Assembly: GCF_016901995.1 (NCBI RefSeq)
Contig: NZ_JACJLE010000038.1
Coordinates: 1 to 42,379 of the forward strand
Reading direction: 5' to 3'
Origin: Bacteroides caecigallinarum
Lineage (GTDB): Bacteria > Bacteroidota > Bacteroidia > Bacteroidales > Bacteroidaceae
Length of the DNA stretch: 42,379 nt
Of the stretch, positions 33,114 to 42,271 are shown one piece after another. The notes under the pieces are model-generated. The model saw nothing but the letters and a program-made list of their open reading frames with translations, ran no database searches and was not told where the DNA came from. Within the stretch, counting starts at the first letter, position 1; each line of letters begins with the position of its first letter. The position numbers and the translations under genes are program-made.

Positions 33114-34183
33114 CACTATACCATAAAACTATAAAAAACTATCCGGATATACTGTATTGTATTTTCCTCATTCTTTTCATTAATATGATGCTGAGTTCAT
33201 GCCGGAAAGAGTTGTGTTTCAACCATGAGGAACATGCTTTGTCTGCAAATGCCTATGTTCAACTACAATGGATGCAGGAATGGGAAAATCCGTATAAGGC
33301 AGGAACAGATGGATTTGACTGGAAACGAATATGGAGAAAAGAAAACTGGCCAGGTAGTTACGAAGACTATAAGCCAAATGTACCAAAAGGTATCCGTACG
33401 CAAATACATACAGGAGGTTCCCGACCGATAACAAACAATCTGAAAAATTCAGGAGGGATACTACCTATACCTCAGGGAGAACATGAACTGTTATTCTACA
33501 GTAACGACACAGAATATATTGTATTCAGCAATACCGATAACCCGGTAACAGCTACAGCCGGTACGCGTATTCGCACAAGATCCGGCTACAAGGCTCCTGA
33601 AGGATATGAACATGAGCAGACCGTCAATCCACCGGATATGCTTTATGCCTCATATATACCTAAATACAAAGCTGATTTGTCTATCGAGACAGAACATCTG
33701 CCTGTAACGATGTTTCCACGTACATATACCTACCTGATACGCTACAAGTTCAAGTCAGGTCTGGAATATGTGTCCCGTGCAAAAGGGGCACTTACAGGCA
33801 TGGCAAACAAGACTTATTTACACGACGGGCATACAGACAACACAACCGCTACACTACTTTTTGACTGCAAAATAGACGAACTAGGCTGTAATGCAAAAGT
33901 TATGTCGTTTGGTGTACCAAATTTTGCTTACAAATCAAATGAATACACAGATGATGCCGAGAAACTGCATTTCGTGCTAAATCTTGAAGTTATACTGAAA
34001 AACGGTAAACACCTTAATTACTATCTTGACGTCAGTAAATACATGCGTGTACAACCACGTGGCGGCATACTGCTTTTTCCGGACATAGAAGTTAGCGATG
34101 AGGACGGCAGTGAAAGTTCAGGTAATTTTGATACAGATATAGGAGACTGGGAAGACACAATAGACATACCATTACCAATATAA
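33110..34183 (+). CDS. DUF5119 lipoprotein
   Basis: 357-residue lipoprotein; the lipobox MMLSSC places the lipid-bearing Cys at 31, after a long n-region. The mature part starts with RKELCFNHEEHALSANAYVQLQWMQEWE, typical of DUF5119 proteins found in fimbrillin gene sets, and has the later LLFYSNDTEYIVFSNTDNPVTATAGTRIRTRSGYKAP and GGILLFPDIEVSDEDGS stretches. Two beta-rich domains resemble those of Mfa-type fimbrial accessory proteins. It overlaps the DUF3575 gene by four bases (ATGA), so the two are translationally coupled. Confidence 0.85.
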   Translation: MTLYHKTIKNYPDILYCIFLILFINMMLSSCRKELCFNHEEHALSANAYVQLQWMQEWENPYKAGTDGFDWKRIWRKENWPGSYEDYKPNVPKGIRTQIHTGGSRPITNNLKNSGGILPIPQGEHELLFYSNDTEYIVFSNTDNPVTATAGTRIRTRSGYKAPEGYEHEQTVNPPDMLYASYIPKYKADLSIETEHLPVTMFPRTYTYLIRYKFKSGLEYVSRAKGALTGMANKTYLHDGHTDNTTATLLFDCKIDELGCNAKVMSFGVPNFAYKSNEYTDDAEKLHFVLNLEVILKNGKHLNYYLDVSKYMRVQPRGGILLFPDIEVSDEDGSESSGNFDTDIGDWEDTIDIPLPI

Positions 34184-34246
34184 TGAACATATATTTTTAT
34201 AATACCAAATAATAACTTTAAGTTTTACCTTTTAACTATTTTTATC

Positions 34247-36697
34247 GTGAAAAAGAATTTATTTTTGATGGGTATGGCTGCAATGACTTTGGCAAGTTGT
34301 ACCAACGAAGTGCTGAAAGTGGCAAACATGCACACAATTGGTTTCGATGCATTTGTAGGCAACACGACAAGAGCTGTAACAGAAGTGAAAACATTGAATA
34401 ATTTCTATGTTTTCGGGAAATACTGTACAGACAATACGTCTTTTGACGGTCAAATTTTCAACAATGAACTTAATACCAGCACCTATTACTGGCATACGGG
34501 AAATTACTACCGCTTCGGTGCTTATGCAGACGGCGAAGCTGGACAAATCATAGATGCCAGCTATGACGCCACATCACAAAAACTGACTTTTCCTAATTAT
34601 ACACCTAGTGACGACAAGGATCTGGTTGCTGCAGTAAGTTCAGCAGATGCAGTATCCGGCATACCTTCTACCCCAGTTTCATTATCATTCAGCCACATGC
34701 TGAGCCAGGTAGGCTTCACTTTTAATACAGAACTTAAAAATTATACACTGGCTATACGAGATATAAAAATCAAGAAAGCTATAAAAACTGCAACTGGTAT
34801 CTACGAGGATGGTAACATCAAATGGGATGGCAATGCAGAAGCAGATGTAGCCTATACTTATGATGACATTGCAAATCTGGCAGGCGAAACATCAAACAAG
34901 GCTTCGCAATTCAAACTTGTAATTCCACAGCAACTTCCTACTGACGAAACATCTAAAGTAACAGTTTCATTTACAGCCAGCATATCTGGAGGCGGCATGT
35001 CACAAGAAGCTACAAAATCATTTGAATTAGAACTGGCATCACCAGGTGAAGGAGGATGGAAACCTGGATTCCGTTACAACTACACTGCGACAATCAACGG
35101 TGACAATATAACCAACATGGAAGTTATTGAATTCAAACCTGAAATAGATAACTGGAAAGACGGCAACACTACTGAAATTGCTCCTCAAAAGATTATCAGT
35201 TCATACATCAGACCAAACTTCTATGAAACCGATCGCGTTTATACCGAAAGTATGAATGCATGTAATGACCTAATATTCATGACAGCAAGCCCATACGCAA
35301 ACGGTGACATTTATTTTGAAACTCCTGATAACACAGCTACATTCACAGAAAGTGGTGTTACAGCAACTGATGAATTCAACGGAAAGAAAGGGGTTATGCA
35401 TTTTGACGGAACAGGAGAAATGAACGCAGGACACGGTCTTCTGAACTCTGCGACAAAAGGTGTCAACCAGTTTACATTTGCTACATGGATATATATAGAC
35501 GAATGGACTTCCGGTGCAACTCTCTTTTCCAAGGCAGCAAGCAGCGGAAACAACAGGACTTCACTTACACTTGGCGAGACAGAAGGTAATTTAATTTTCA
35601 GAATAAACGACCAGACAGCAACACTCAGCAACAGTAATATAGTATCAGGGAAATGGATACACATAGCTATGACATATGGCAATAAAGGTACTTTGCGCCT
35701 ATACGTAAACGGTGATGACGCATCTGCAACAAGTGGTACTATTAGCGTAAACGAACTTCCTTTCATGCAGACAGAAACTAAATTAGGTAAAGGTCTGAAG
35801 GGATATATCGACGAAGCTTATTTCAATTTCCTACCTCTTGGAGGCGGAGACATCAGAACTGTAATGAATGCCGAAGGAAAACTATCATATAAAAGCTGGA
35901 ATATTTGCAAGACTCAGGCCTATTGGACATTCGACAAAGAAAATCCTGGAAAGGATAATCATACATGGGTCACTATTCTGAATGATTTACGTACCAAACT
36001 TAATCCTGGAATAAAATTACGTATCGGTATAGCATCTGGTGGATGGCAAGCCATGTGTGATTCTCCAGCCGCCAGACAAAAGTTTGCCAATAACGTTAAA
36101 AATCTATTAGAAACATATAATCTTGATGGTGTAGATCTGGATTTTGAATGGCCTGCAAACAACGAAGGTGCTTTCAACACATACAATCAGACAGTTATAG
36201 CTGTAAGAAGCATTATCGGCTACGATTATACATTTAGTGTTTCATTACATCCGGTTTCATATAAGATGTCACTAGAAGCTGCAAAGTATGTCGATTTCAT
36301 TTCAATACAGGCATACGGTCCATCACCAGAGCGTTTTCCAATGTCACAGTTCAAAAATGATGCACAGGCTGTACTAGCATGGGGATTCCCTAAAGATAAA
36401 ATCGTAATGGGAGTACCTTTCTATGGAGTTACTAAAGATGGCTCAAAAAGTACTGAAGCTTATTGGAACTTTGTGCAAAACAATCTTGTAACCTCAACCT
36501 CACAAAAAGAAGTAACTTACAAAGGTAAAGTATTTATATATGATGGAGCAGATGCCATACGTGAGAAGACAAGATACACAATGGAGCAAGGCATGGCAGG
36601 TATGATGAGCTGGGACCTTGCAACAGATGTCACACTCAGCCATGAATATTCATTATTGAAAGCTATGTTAAAGGAAATACCTGCACAGCCACAATAA
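34247..36697 (+). CDS. fimbrillin-like lipoprotein with GH18 barrel and inserted LamG domain
   Basis: 816 residues. The start is GTG at 34247: it gives the signal MKKNLFLMGMAAMTLASC with lipobox LASC (C18), while the first ATG would cut off the basic n-region. Residues 25-305 are fimbrillin-like (IGFDAFVGNTTRAV; LSFSHMLSQVGFTF; YNYTATINGDNI). From 314, KIISSYIRPNFYE and NDLIFMTASPYANG read as GH18 strands 1 and 2; a LamG jellyroll follows (about 355-545; FTFATWIYIDEW, GKWIHIAMTYG, LRLYVNGDDASA); then strand 3 IKLRIGIASGGW (588-599), the catalytic motif DGVDLDFEWP (about 627-636, acid Glu at 634), VDFISIQAYG, KIVMGVPFYG and GMMSWDLATD. An active endo-N-acetylglucosaminidase or chitinase-type enzyme is likely, held at the surface by an adhesin-type module. 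Confidence 0.88.
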   Translation: MKKNLFLMGMAAMTLASCTNEVLKVANMHTIGFDAFVGNTTRAVTEVKTLNNFYVFGKYCTDNTSFDGQIFNNELNTSTYYWHTGNYYRFGAYADGEAGQIIDASYDATSQKLTFPNYTPSDDKDLVAAVSSADAVSGIPSTPVSLSFSHMLSQVGFTFNTELKNYTLAIRDIKIKKAIKTATGIYEDGNIKWDGNAEADVAYTYDDIANLAGETSNKASQFKLVIPQQLPTDETSKVTVSFTASISGGGMSQEATKSFELELASPGEGGWKPGFRYNYTATINGDNITNMEVIEFKPEIDNWKDGNTTEIAPQKIISSYIRPNFYETDRVYTESMNACNDLIFMTASPYANGDIYFETPDNTATFTESGVTATDEFNGKKGVMHFDGTGEMNAGHGLLNSATKGVNQFTFATWIYIDEWTSGATLFSKAASSGNNRTSLTLGETEGNLIFRINDQTATLSNSNIVSGKWIHIAMTYGNKGTLRLYVNGDDASATSGTISVNELPFMQTETKLGKGLKGYIDEAYFNFLPLGGGDIRTVMNAEGKLSYKSWNICKTQAYWTFDKENPGKDNHTWVTILNDLRTKLNPGIKLRIGIASGGWQAMCDSPAARQKFANNVKNLLETYNLDGVDLDFEWPANNEGAFNTYNQTVIAVRSIIGYDYTFSVSLHPVSYKMSLEAAKYVDFISIQAYGPSPERFPMSQFKNDAQAVLAWGFPKDKIVMGVPFYGVTKDGSKSTEAYWNFVQNNLVTSTSQKEVTYKGKVFIYDGADAIREKTRYTMEQGMAGMMSWDLATDVTLSHEYSLLKAMLKEIPAQPQ

Positions 36698-36722
36698 ATT
36701 TTCAGTAAAGAATATACAATAT

Positions 36723-36770
36723 AAAACTGTGTCCGCAAGCAAGTCAGATTTTGCTTGCGAACACAGTTTT
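36723..36770. terminator. two-way terminator between GH18 and jetC genes
   Basis: 20-base arms at 36723-36742 and 36751-36770 pair at 19 of 20 positions (AAAACTGTGT and CGCAAGCAA with their complements; one C/A mismatch), with an eight-base loop and T- and A-runs at the ends. It serves two converging operons. Confidence 0.9.
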
Positions 36771-36793
36771 TTAGTTTTATAAAAAATGAATCA

Positions 36794-39700
36794 TCAGAAC
36801 AATGTTCCCGGATTCTTCTCTGCCCTCCACTGCTCTATAGGCATGCTGTAAAGCCATGAGGTCTTTTCTTCCTTACGTTCTACGAAATACACATACGAGA
36901 TGTCATTCTCTACGATATGTATATTGTCATTCGGAGTAACCACAAGGAGCTGCAGATGAAGCTGCTTGCACAAGTCTATCAGATAGCGTGCCTTATCCTC
37001 GTCCTGCGCCTTGAAGGCTTCGTCGATGGCAATGAAACGGAATGAATTGTCCTGCATTCCGCTCTTTGTCAAACCGAACTGGTATGCAATGGCAGAACCG
37101 AGGATGGTATAAGTGAGCTGCGCTTTCTCTCCTCCAGACAAGTGTCCCATGTTTTCGTATGTTGTTTCCTTATTTCCTGTATTACGGTTGAATTCCTCTG
37201 CCTTATAGGTGAACCATGAACGCACATCCATCACCCTGTTTCTCCAATCCTCATTTTCCAGACGTTCCATAAACGGCTGGATATGGTCGCGAAAATGTAT
37301 CTTACGCCCGTCTATCGTAGAATTGATTTTCTGCACATTAGGCATAGCCTCATCCATCAGACGGCGGAACTCTCTGACCTCTTCATTTATTCTTGTCTGC
37401 ATAACCAGCTGAATGTAAGTAGCCGGCTGCTTGCGGTAATCAATACCATGAAGTGATTCATTCAGCATGCGTATATTGTCGTCTATCGCACTCTTCCAGT
37501 TTATGAAGAACATACGGAAGTCACCCACCTTGTCTGTAAGCGTTTTCTGCAGATAGTTGTCAAACTGCTTTTCGTATTTCGGCAGGTTTTCTTTCTGCAA
37601 ACGGTGCAACATTTCCTGATATTCGTCTATAAGGTCGATATTGTCAGCATCAGGCAAAGCATTAACGTCCGAACGCCAGTCCTTGAACTTCTCGGTGATA
37701 TATTCCGAAGGATATTTGAAATCACGGATATGGTTCTTCGCCTTGTCTTCCGCCTCACGCTTCTTATTAAACAGTTTATTACGTTCGCGGTCATTACGGC
37801 TGATGAATGACTTGTATTCCTTATCAAGATCTTCGAATGTACAGTTCTTCAGTTCTTCGTAAGCCTGCTCAAAGTCGGAAAGAAGAATAGAACGCATTGA
37901 TGAAATAGCCTTCTGACATTCTTCCATCTCATTTTTCGTTTCCTTTATATTGGATTTTATATCCGAAATCTGGCTCACCTTGTCGCGTATCTCTTCCAGC
38001 GAAATATTACGTATGGCCTGACGTACCTGCTCCAACTGTTTCTGAAGAGCCTGTATGGTATTATTGTTCTTTTCCAATTCAGCCTTGTCGGAAAGTTTCT
38101 CCTGCAGACGTGTGGCGTATTCTTTCCAGTTTACGGCATCGAAGTCCTTAAACATATCCACCAGTTTCTTGCTCATGTCGTAGTCATACTGGAGTTTCTG
38201 TTTCTCGGAATTTATATCATTCAGCTTGGCCATCAGCTCTATGTCTTTCTCCTGAAGTTCCTTTATCTCATGTTGAAGCAGGGATATCTTGTCCTGATTA
38301 TCCCATCCGAGGATATAATTTGCCTTGCTCACTACCTGAGGACGGTCGTCCTTCTCATGCCTGTCGTGCGAGAACTTAATAAGTCCCTCACGCGTAACAG
38401 CCTTTTCCTGATAGCGTTCGAACTCTTCAAGATTTTCTACGCACGCATAATTGTATTTCTGGAATATGGTATCGCGTATCCACTCCTCATATTCAGAGTC
38501 GGGACGTATTTCAATCTTGTCTAGCAGTCTGGCATCATCGGATGTGAATGTATCCATTCCTGCAAGCGAGTTGTAAGTACGATAGCGGTAATAAGTAATC
38601 CTACCCTTCAAGTCGTTAGAGTTAAGAAACTTATTTACCTCATGATAATACTGGTCAGGCACAAGCAGATGCAGGGCAAAGTTGTGAAGGATTTTCTCAA
38701 TGGCACCCTCCCACTCCATTTCGGCAGGATTTACCCTTATCAGCTCACCGATGAAAGGTATCTCATCCTTTGTGGCTCCGGTATGTTCAAGAATCATTTC
38801 GCGTATCTCCGACTCACGTCCTGAAATATTGTTCTTGTTCTTCTTAAGAGATTCGATGGTCTTGATATACTCATCAATCTTCATAGTAATATCTTTCCTT
38901 TCGTTTTCAAAGGATATTGTCTCTCTGATTTTCTGCTCTATACCGGCATTCATGCTTTCCAGACGTCCGGATACAGAGTCACGCTGACTTATGAAAGTAT
39001 CCTTGTCTGGGTCAGTAGTGAGCGACAACACAGATGCCACCGAGTTATATTCATCCATACGCGATACACGTTCGTCACGAAGTTCTTCCAGACGCTTAAT
39101 CTCCTGCTCCATTTCCTTTATCTTCCTGCCAACCTCATCATTCTCTATGGCAAGGGCTATGGAACGTTCGTCCTGACGCATTCTGTCCTCGTCGTCACGA
39201 AGTTTCTTTTCCTCTTTTTCAAGACGTTCCTGCTCCTGTTCCAAAGAATCCACACGTTCCTTACCCAGTTCTATAGTCTTACGGGCAAACCAGTAATCAA
39301 TGCTTTCCCTGTCCATGGAAAGTTGCTTTATTTTCTGGGCATATTCTTTTATCTCGTCTGCATATTCTGATATAGGTGTAAGCAATTCAATCTGTTTTCC
39401 TGCTTTTTCGATATTGGTCTTTGCCTCCATCAGAGTCTTGAAACTGTCTTTAAGCATTATATACTGCGACTCTGCATGCTGCTCTTCAAGCATATTGGTA
39501 CGGATAAAATCATCAAGGTCGTCTAGTACCTTCACACCCACTATCTGATTGAACAGTGAAAGAGCCTTTACGGAACGCATACCGAAAAGCTGTGTGATAC
39601 GGTCGGCATAGCCTACAGGTCCTTCAAAGAATTCCACCATCGTACGGTTCCCCTTATGCGAGCTTTCCAGACGGCGACGCCACATACCCTTGCCATCGAA

Positions 39701-40186
39701 TGGCTGGAAGTCGGTCTTAATATCCAGTTCGCAATGAGCCAAACCGAAGGTACGCCTCAACTCACCACCTGAGAACCAGCGTACTTGAAACACTGTAACC
39801 ACACGGGTATCGGTATTGGTAAAAGTGGCAAGAAGCACAGAGTATGCCGAATGATCGCGCAATGACTGTGTGCTTGCACCGCTTTCGCCGTCGCGCTGAA
39901 TATTTCCATAATTACCAAGAACGTATGTCTCCTCTGTTCGGTTACCTTTCTTCTCCACTCCCGACGACTGGTTATAGAACCTATCCTTCTTGGCAGGTAC
40001 CATCAGAGTGAGTAGAGCATCTATTATGGTACTCTTTCCCGAAGCGTTTGCTCCCGTAAGCAGGGCATTGTTTCCCTGGGGCTCCATGCGGAAAATCCTT
40101 TCGTGAAATGTTCCCCAGTTGTATATCTCCATGTATTTCAAACGAAATCCCGACGTATCGGAACCGGTACTAAACAGACTCAACAT
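36794..40186 (-). CDS. jetC: SMC-like ATPase of a Wadjet/MksB-type complex (JetC)
   Basis: 1130-residue SMC/MukB/Rad50-like ATPase. Walker A GANASGKST (45-53) follows the family lead-in YMEIYNWGTFHERIFRM; two long coiled-coil arms (about 290-460 and 640-860) flank a small hinge-like region (about 465-620, containing FIGELIRVNPAEMEWEGAIEKIL, typical of JetC/MksB); the C-terminal head has the ABC signature LSGGEKAQ (about 1015-1022) and Walker B FRFIAIDEAFKAQDEDKA (about 1043-1060). In Wadjet and MksBEF systems such an ATPase extrudes DNA loops and restricts circular plasmids when paired with a JetD/MksG nuclease. Its start overlaps jetB by 17 bases. No nuclease gene follows; the operon stops at a strong terminator. 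Confidence 0.92.
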   Translation of the reverse strand: MLSLFSTGSDTSGFRLKYMEIYNWGTFHERIFRMEPQGNNALLTGANASGKSTIIDALLTLMVPAKKDRFYNQSSGVEKKGNRTEETYVLGNYGNIQRDGESGASTQSLRDHSAYSVLLATFTNTDTRVVTVFQVRWFSGGELRRTFGLAHCELDIKTDFQPFDGKGMWRRRLESSHKGNRTMVEFFEGPVGYADRITQLFGMRSVKALSLFNQIVGVKVLDDLDDFIRTNMLEEQHAESQYIMLKDSFKTLMEAKTNIEKAGKQIELLTPISEYADEIKEYAQKIKQLSMDRESIDYWFARKTIELGKERVDSLEQEQERLEKEEKKLRDDEDRMRQDERSIALAIENDEVGRKIKEMEQEIKRLEELRDERVSRMDEYNSVASVLSLTTDPDKDTFISQRDSVSGRLESMNAGIEQKIRETISFENERKDITMKIDEYIKTIESLKKNKNNISGRESEIREMILEHTGATKDEIPFIGELIRVNPAEMEWEGAIEKILHNFALHLLVPDQYYHEVNKFLNSNDLKGRITYYRYRTYNSLAGMDTFTSDDARLLDKIEIRPDSEYEEWIRDTIFQKYNYACVENLEEFERYQEKAVTREGLIKFSHDRHEKDDRPQVVSKANYILGWDNQDKISLLQHEIKELQEKDIELMAKLNDINSEKQKLQYDYDMSKKLVDMFKDFDAVNWKEYATRLQEKLSDKAELEKNNNTIQALQKQLEQVRQAIRNISLEEIRDKVSQISDIKSNIKETKNEMEECQKAISSMRSILLSDFEQAYEELKNCTFEDLDKEYKSFISRNDRERNKLFNKKREAEDKAKNHIRDFKYPSEYITEKFKDWRSDVNALPDADNIDLIDEYQEMLHRLQKENLPKYEKQFDNYLQKTLTDKVGDFRMFFINWKSAIDDNIRMLNESLHGIDYRKQPATYIQLVMQTRINEEVREFRRLMDEAMPNVQKINSTIDGRKIHFRDHIQPFMERLENEDWRNRVMDVRSWFTYKAEEFNRNTGNKETTYENMGHLSGGEKAQLTYTILGSAIAYQFGLTKSGMQDNSFRFIAIDEAFKAQDEDKARYLIDLCKQLHLQLLVVTPNDNIHIVENDISYVYFVERKEEKTSWLYSMPIEQWRAEKNPGTLF

Positions 40187-40748
40187 ATTCTTGCAGTTTA
40201 TCCTTAAATTCTTGTAGTTTGTCCAATGTTACTTTCTCTTTAATTATTCTGTGAATCTGGTATGTATTCACATTGTCTCGCTTTATCAGTTTCAGATATC
40301 CCAGCGACACTATACGGTTGATATATGTGTCTATCTCGCTGAGTAACTTCACTCTGTTGAAACGTTCAGGAAGGAATATCTCTATTCGCTCCTTCAACTC
40401 GTCGGCACTGACAAAACGCTCTGTAGCATACAGCTCGTCCATATTGCTATCGAACTCTTCAAGCATCTGTCTTAAGATTATCAGAATCACCGATATTTCG
40501 AAACCAAGCTGCTGGCGAGGAATAAGTCCTGTGGTCCTGTCCTCATCATCCACTATCTGCTTGATATATGCAAAACCTTCATCGCGTTTCACTATCAGCT
40601 CTATACCAATATTTGCGAGATACTTGTTTATCTCCGACTGATAGTTAAGGATGTCCTCCCATGCGTTCGTGTCTGTTACCTCTACGGGACCTTTAAGAAG
40701 GCGTACTACGGTACGTCCGTAAGGTGCTATTATAGAATCTATATTCAT
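40170..40748 (-). CDS. jetB: DUF4194 / MksE-type subunit (JetB)
   Basis: 192-residue small subunit with the DUF4194/MksE-like winged-helix pattern: GRTVVRLLKGPVEVTDTNAWEDILNYQSEINKYLANIGIEL, then EGFAYIKQ, then ISVILIILRQMLEEFD, and EIDTYINRIVSLGYLKLI near the C-terminus. In condensin-like complexes this KITE-type protein binds the kleisin JetA. It starts within the stop of jetA (four-base overlap) and overlaps jetC by 17 bases, so the three are translated as one coupled unit. The identification rests on size, position and motif pattern together. Confidence 0.85.
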   Translation of the reverse strand: MNIDSIIAPYGRTVVRLLKGPVEVTDTNAWEDILNYQSEINKYLANIGIELIVKRDEGFAYIKQIVDDEDRTTGLIPRQQLGFEISVILIILRQMLEEFDSNMDELYATERFVSADELKERIEIFLPERFNRVKLLSEIDTYINRIVSLGYLKLIKRDNVNTYQIHRIIKEKVTLDKLQEFKDKLQEYVESV

Positions 40749-42205
40749 TTTAAGATAATAATTTCCGGTATTACTATTGATTTCTTCAACTCGCTGTTAA
40801 ACGGTATTGTTTGTGTACGGTCGGCATTAATGGTATGCCTGAATCCGCGTATCACACTGATATATCCGAACAGCTCTGCCAGTCCTTTTTCCAGTCCTCC
40901 ACTCTCCTCTACCACGTCGGACAGAGAAACCTGCTTACGACGCTTCAATGAATCATGAATTCTCTGTTTGAGTATCGAACGATCCACTCCATGACTTACA
41001 AAAAGCTTGTCGGCATGTTCTGCCTCGGCAATGTCCGCACTTGCTATTTCTATCACATTGTTATAGTTCACATCGTCAGTCTTTTCAAGAGTAAGTTTTC
41101 TCTCTATCGGCATGGATATTTCCGGTATAGTCTCCAGTTCGAGCGAAACATCCGGTTTGATGTTCTGACTTGCCAACTGAAGTAGTACCGACTGTATGTC
41201 CTGAATAACACGTTTCGATGCAGCCGACTGAGAATTATTGTTTTCGCAGATGATACGGCTCAACTTTTCAGCCATCTTGTCGTTTGCCTGATATACTTTC
41301 TTTCCGCTGTTATAAAGATACTGCTTCATATTTTTCAGGAACATATCTTCCTGACGGATCTGCGACGGATCGATGGAATGATACAAATCGTCAACCATAT
41401 TATCCCATGCGTCCTGCATGGATGGTGTCATAAGGAAATCCCAAAAAGCATAGAAACTTTTTCCCTGCGAACTCTGCTGAAGTTTGTCAAGTGCATCGAA
41501 CGTATATCCAAGAATATCACCTTTCGAAACGTCTCCCTCGGCATGTTTCTGATATATGGATTTTGTAATGGACTTAAAATTGTCTTCCACTTCCTTGAAA
41601 TCGGAAAGAAGCTCCTTTGCCGTACGGGTAATGTCTCGGAAACGTGGGAGCACCTGATAATCTTCATAGACCATTGCCGACTCGCCTGCTCTAAGGCTCT
41701 GAATCTGATGCTCTATCTCCATCTTTTTCTGCTCAAGCATTCGGATACGTTCTTCAGGATCCTCGTTGGTAAACTCAACAAGTTCCTTTATCTGTCCGTA
41801 AAGGTTCATAAACTTCGACTCTGTTCCCACGAACTCATCCTTCTTCAGACTGAGAAGCCAGTCTATCACCTTGCTGGAATATGACGAAAGTTCGTAGAAC
41901 ACCTCGCCGCTTTCTTCCTGATAATTGCGGAGAAAACCTTTGTCCGTCCATTTCTGAATATACTTGTATGCCTTTTCGTCGTATGAATCGAACACATTTA
42001 TATCGTTCTCCTCATCCTTCTCCAGATTAATGGAAGAAAGATAATCTGAAAGTCGCATTTTCAGTGAATCATATGCCACTGGCTCTCTGTGCTTATAAAA
42101 TGTTTCATACAGAAACAATACAATAATCTCCCTGTTTCGCAAACGCAAAAGTTCCGCGTATGGGGAATCGTTCAATATATCGGACAATAGCTGGGTTTCG
42201 GACAT
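40745..42205 (-). CDS. jetA: DUF3375 / MksF-type kleisin subunit (JetA)
   Basis: 486-residue protein with the DUF3375/MksF-like layout: N-terminal helical winged region (about 15-120; RLRNREIIVLFLYETFYKH, YIQKWTDKGFLRNYQEESGEVFYEL), a coiled-coil middle (about 150-235; RIRMLEQKKMEIEHQIQSLRAGES, SDFKEVEDNFKSITKSIYQKH) and a C-terminal winged helix (about 400-486). Kleisins of this kind bridge the heads of the SMC dimer. It is the first gene of the jetABC operon; a good promoter lies 20-60 bp upstream. It could equally be called MksF; without a nuclease partner I cannot tell a defence complex from a chromosome-organising one. Confidence 0.85.
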   Translation of the reverse strand: MSETQLLSDILNDSPYAELLRLRNREIIVLFLYETFYKHREPVAYDSLKMRLSDYLSSINLEKDEENDINVFDSYDEKAYKYIQKWTDKGFLRNYQEESGEVFYELSSYSSKVIDWLLSLKKDEFVGTESKFMNLYGQIKELVEFTNEDPEERIRMLEQKKMEIEHQIQSLRAGESAMVYEDYQVLPRFRDITRTAKELLSDFKEVEDNFKSITKSIYQKHAEGDVSKGDILGYTFDALDKLQQSSQGKSFYAFWDFLMTPSMQDAWDNMVDDLYHSIDPSQIRQEDMFLKNMKQYLYNSGKKVYQANDKMAEKLSRIICENNNSQSAASKRVIQDIQSVLLQLASQNIKPDVSLELETIPEISMPIERKLTLEKTDDVNYNNVIEIASADIAEAEHADKLFVSHGVDRSILKQRIHDSLKRRKQVSLSDVVEESGGLEKGLAELFGYISVIRGFRHTINADRTQTIPFNSELKKSIVIPEIIILK

Positions 42206-42233
42206 GTTTTTTTATTCGAAATAAGTTATCATA

Positions 42234-42264
42234 CAAAGTTAGCTATAAAATCCGACACTGCAAT
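42234..42264 (-). promoter_or_regulatory. promoter of the jetABC operon
   Basis: On the minus strand ATTG is followed by 19 bp and TAACTTTG, an exact -7 match and a three-of-four -33 match. The -7 box lies about 29 bp before the jetA ATG. The end of the insertion sequence begins only about 8 bp beyond the -33 box. Confidence 0.6.
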
Positions 42265-42271
42265 GAGAGCT

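Noticed and set aside
35311..35766. 151-codon minus-strand frame inside the GH18/LamG gene.
   Set aside because: Antisense to the LamG domain; no family motifs or gene context.
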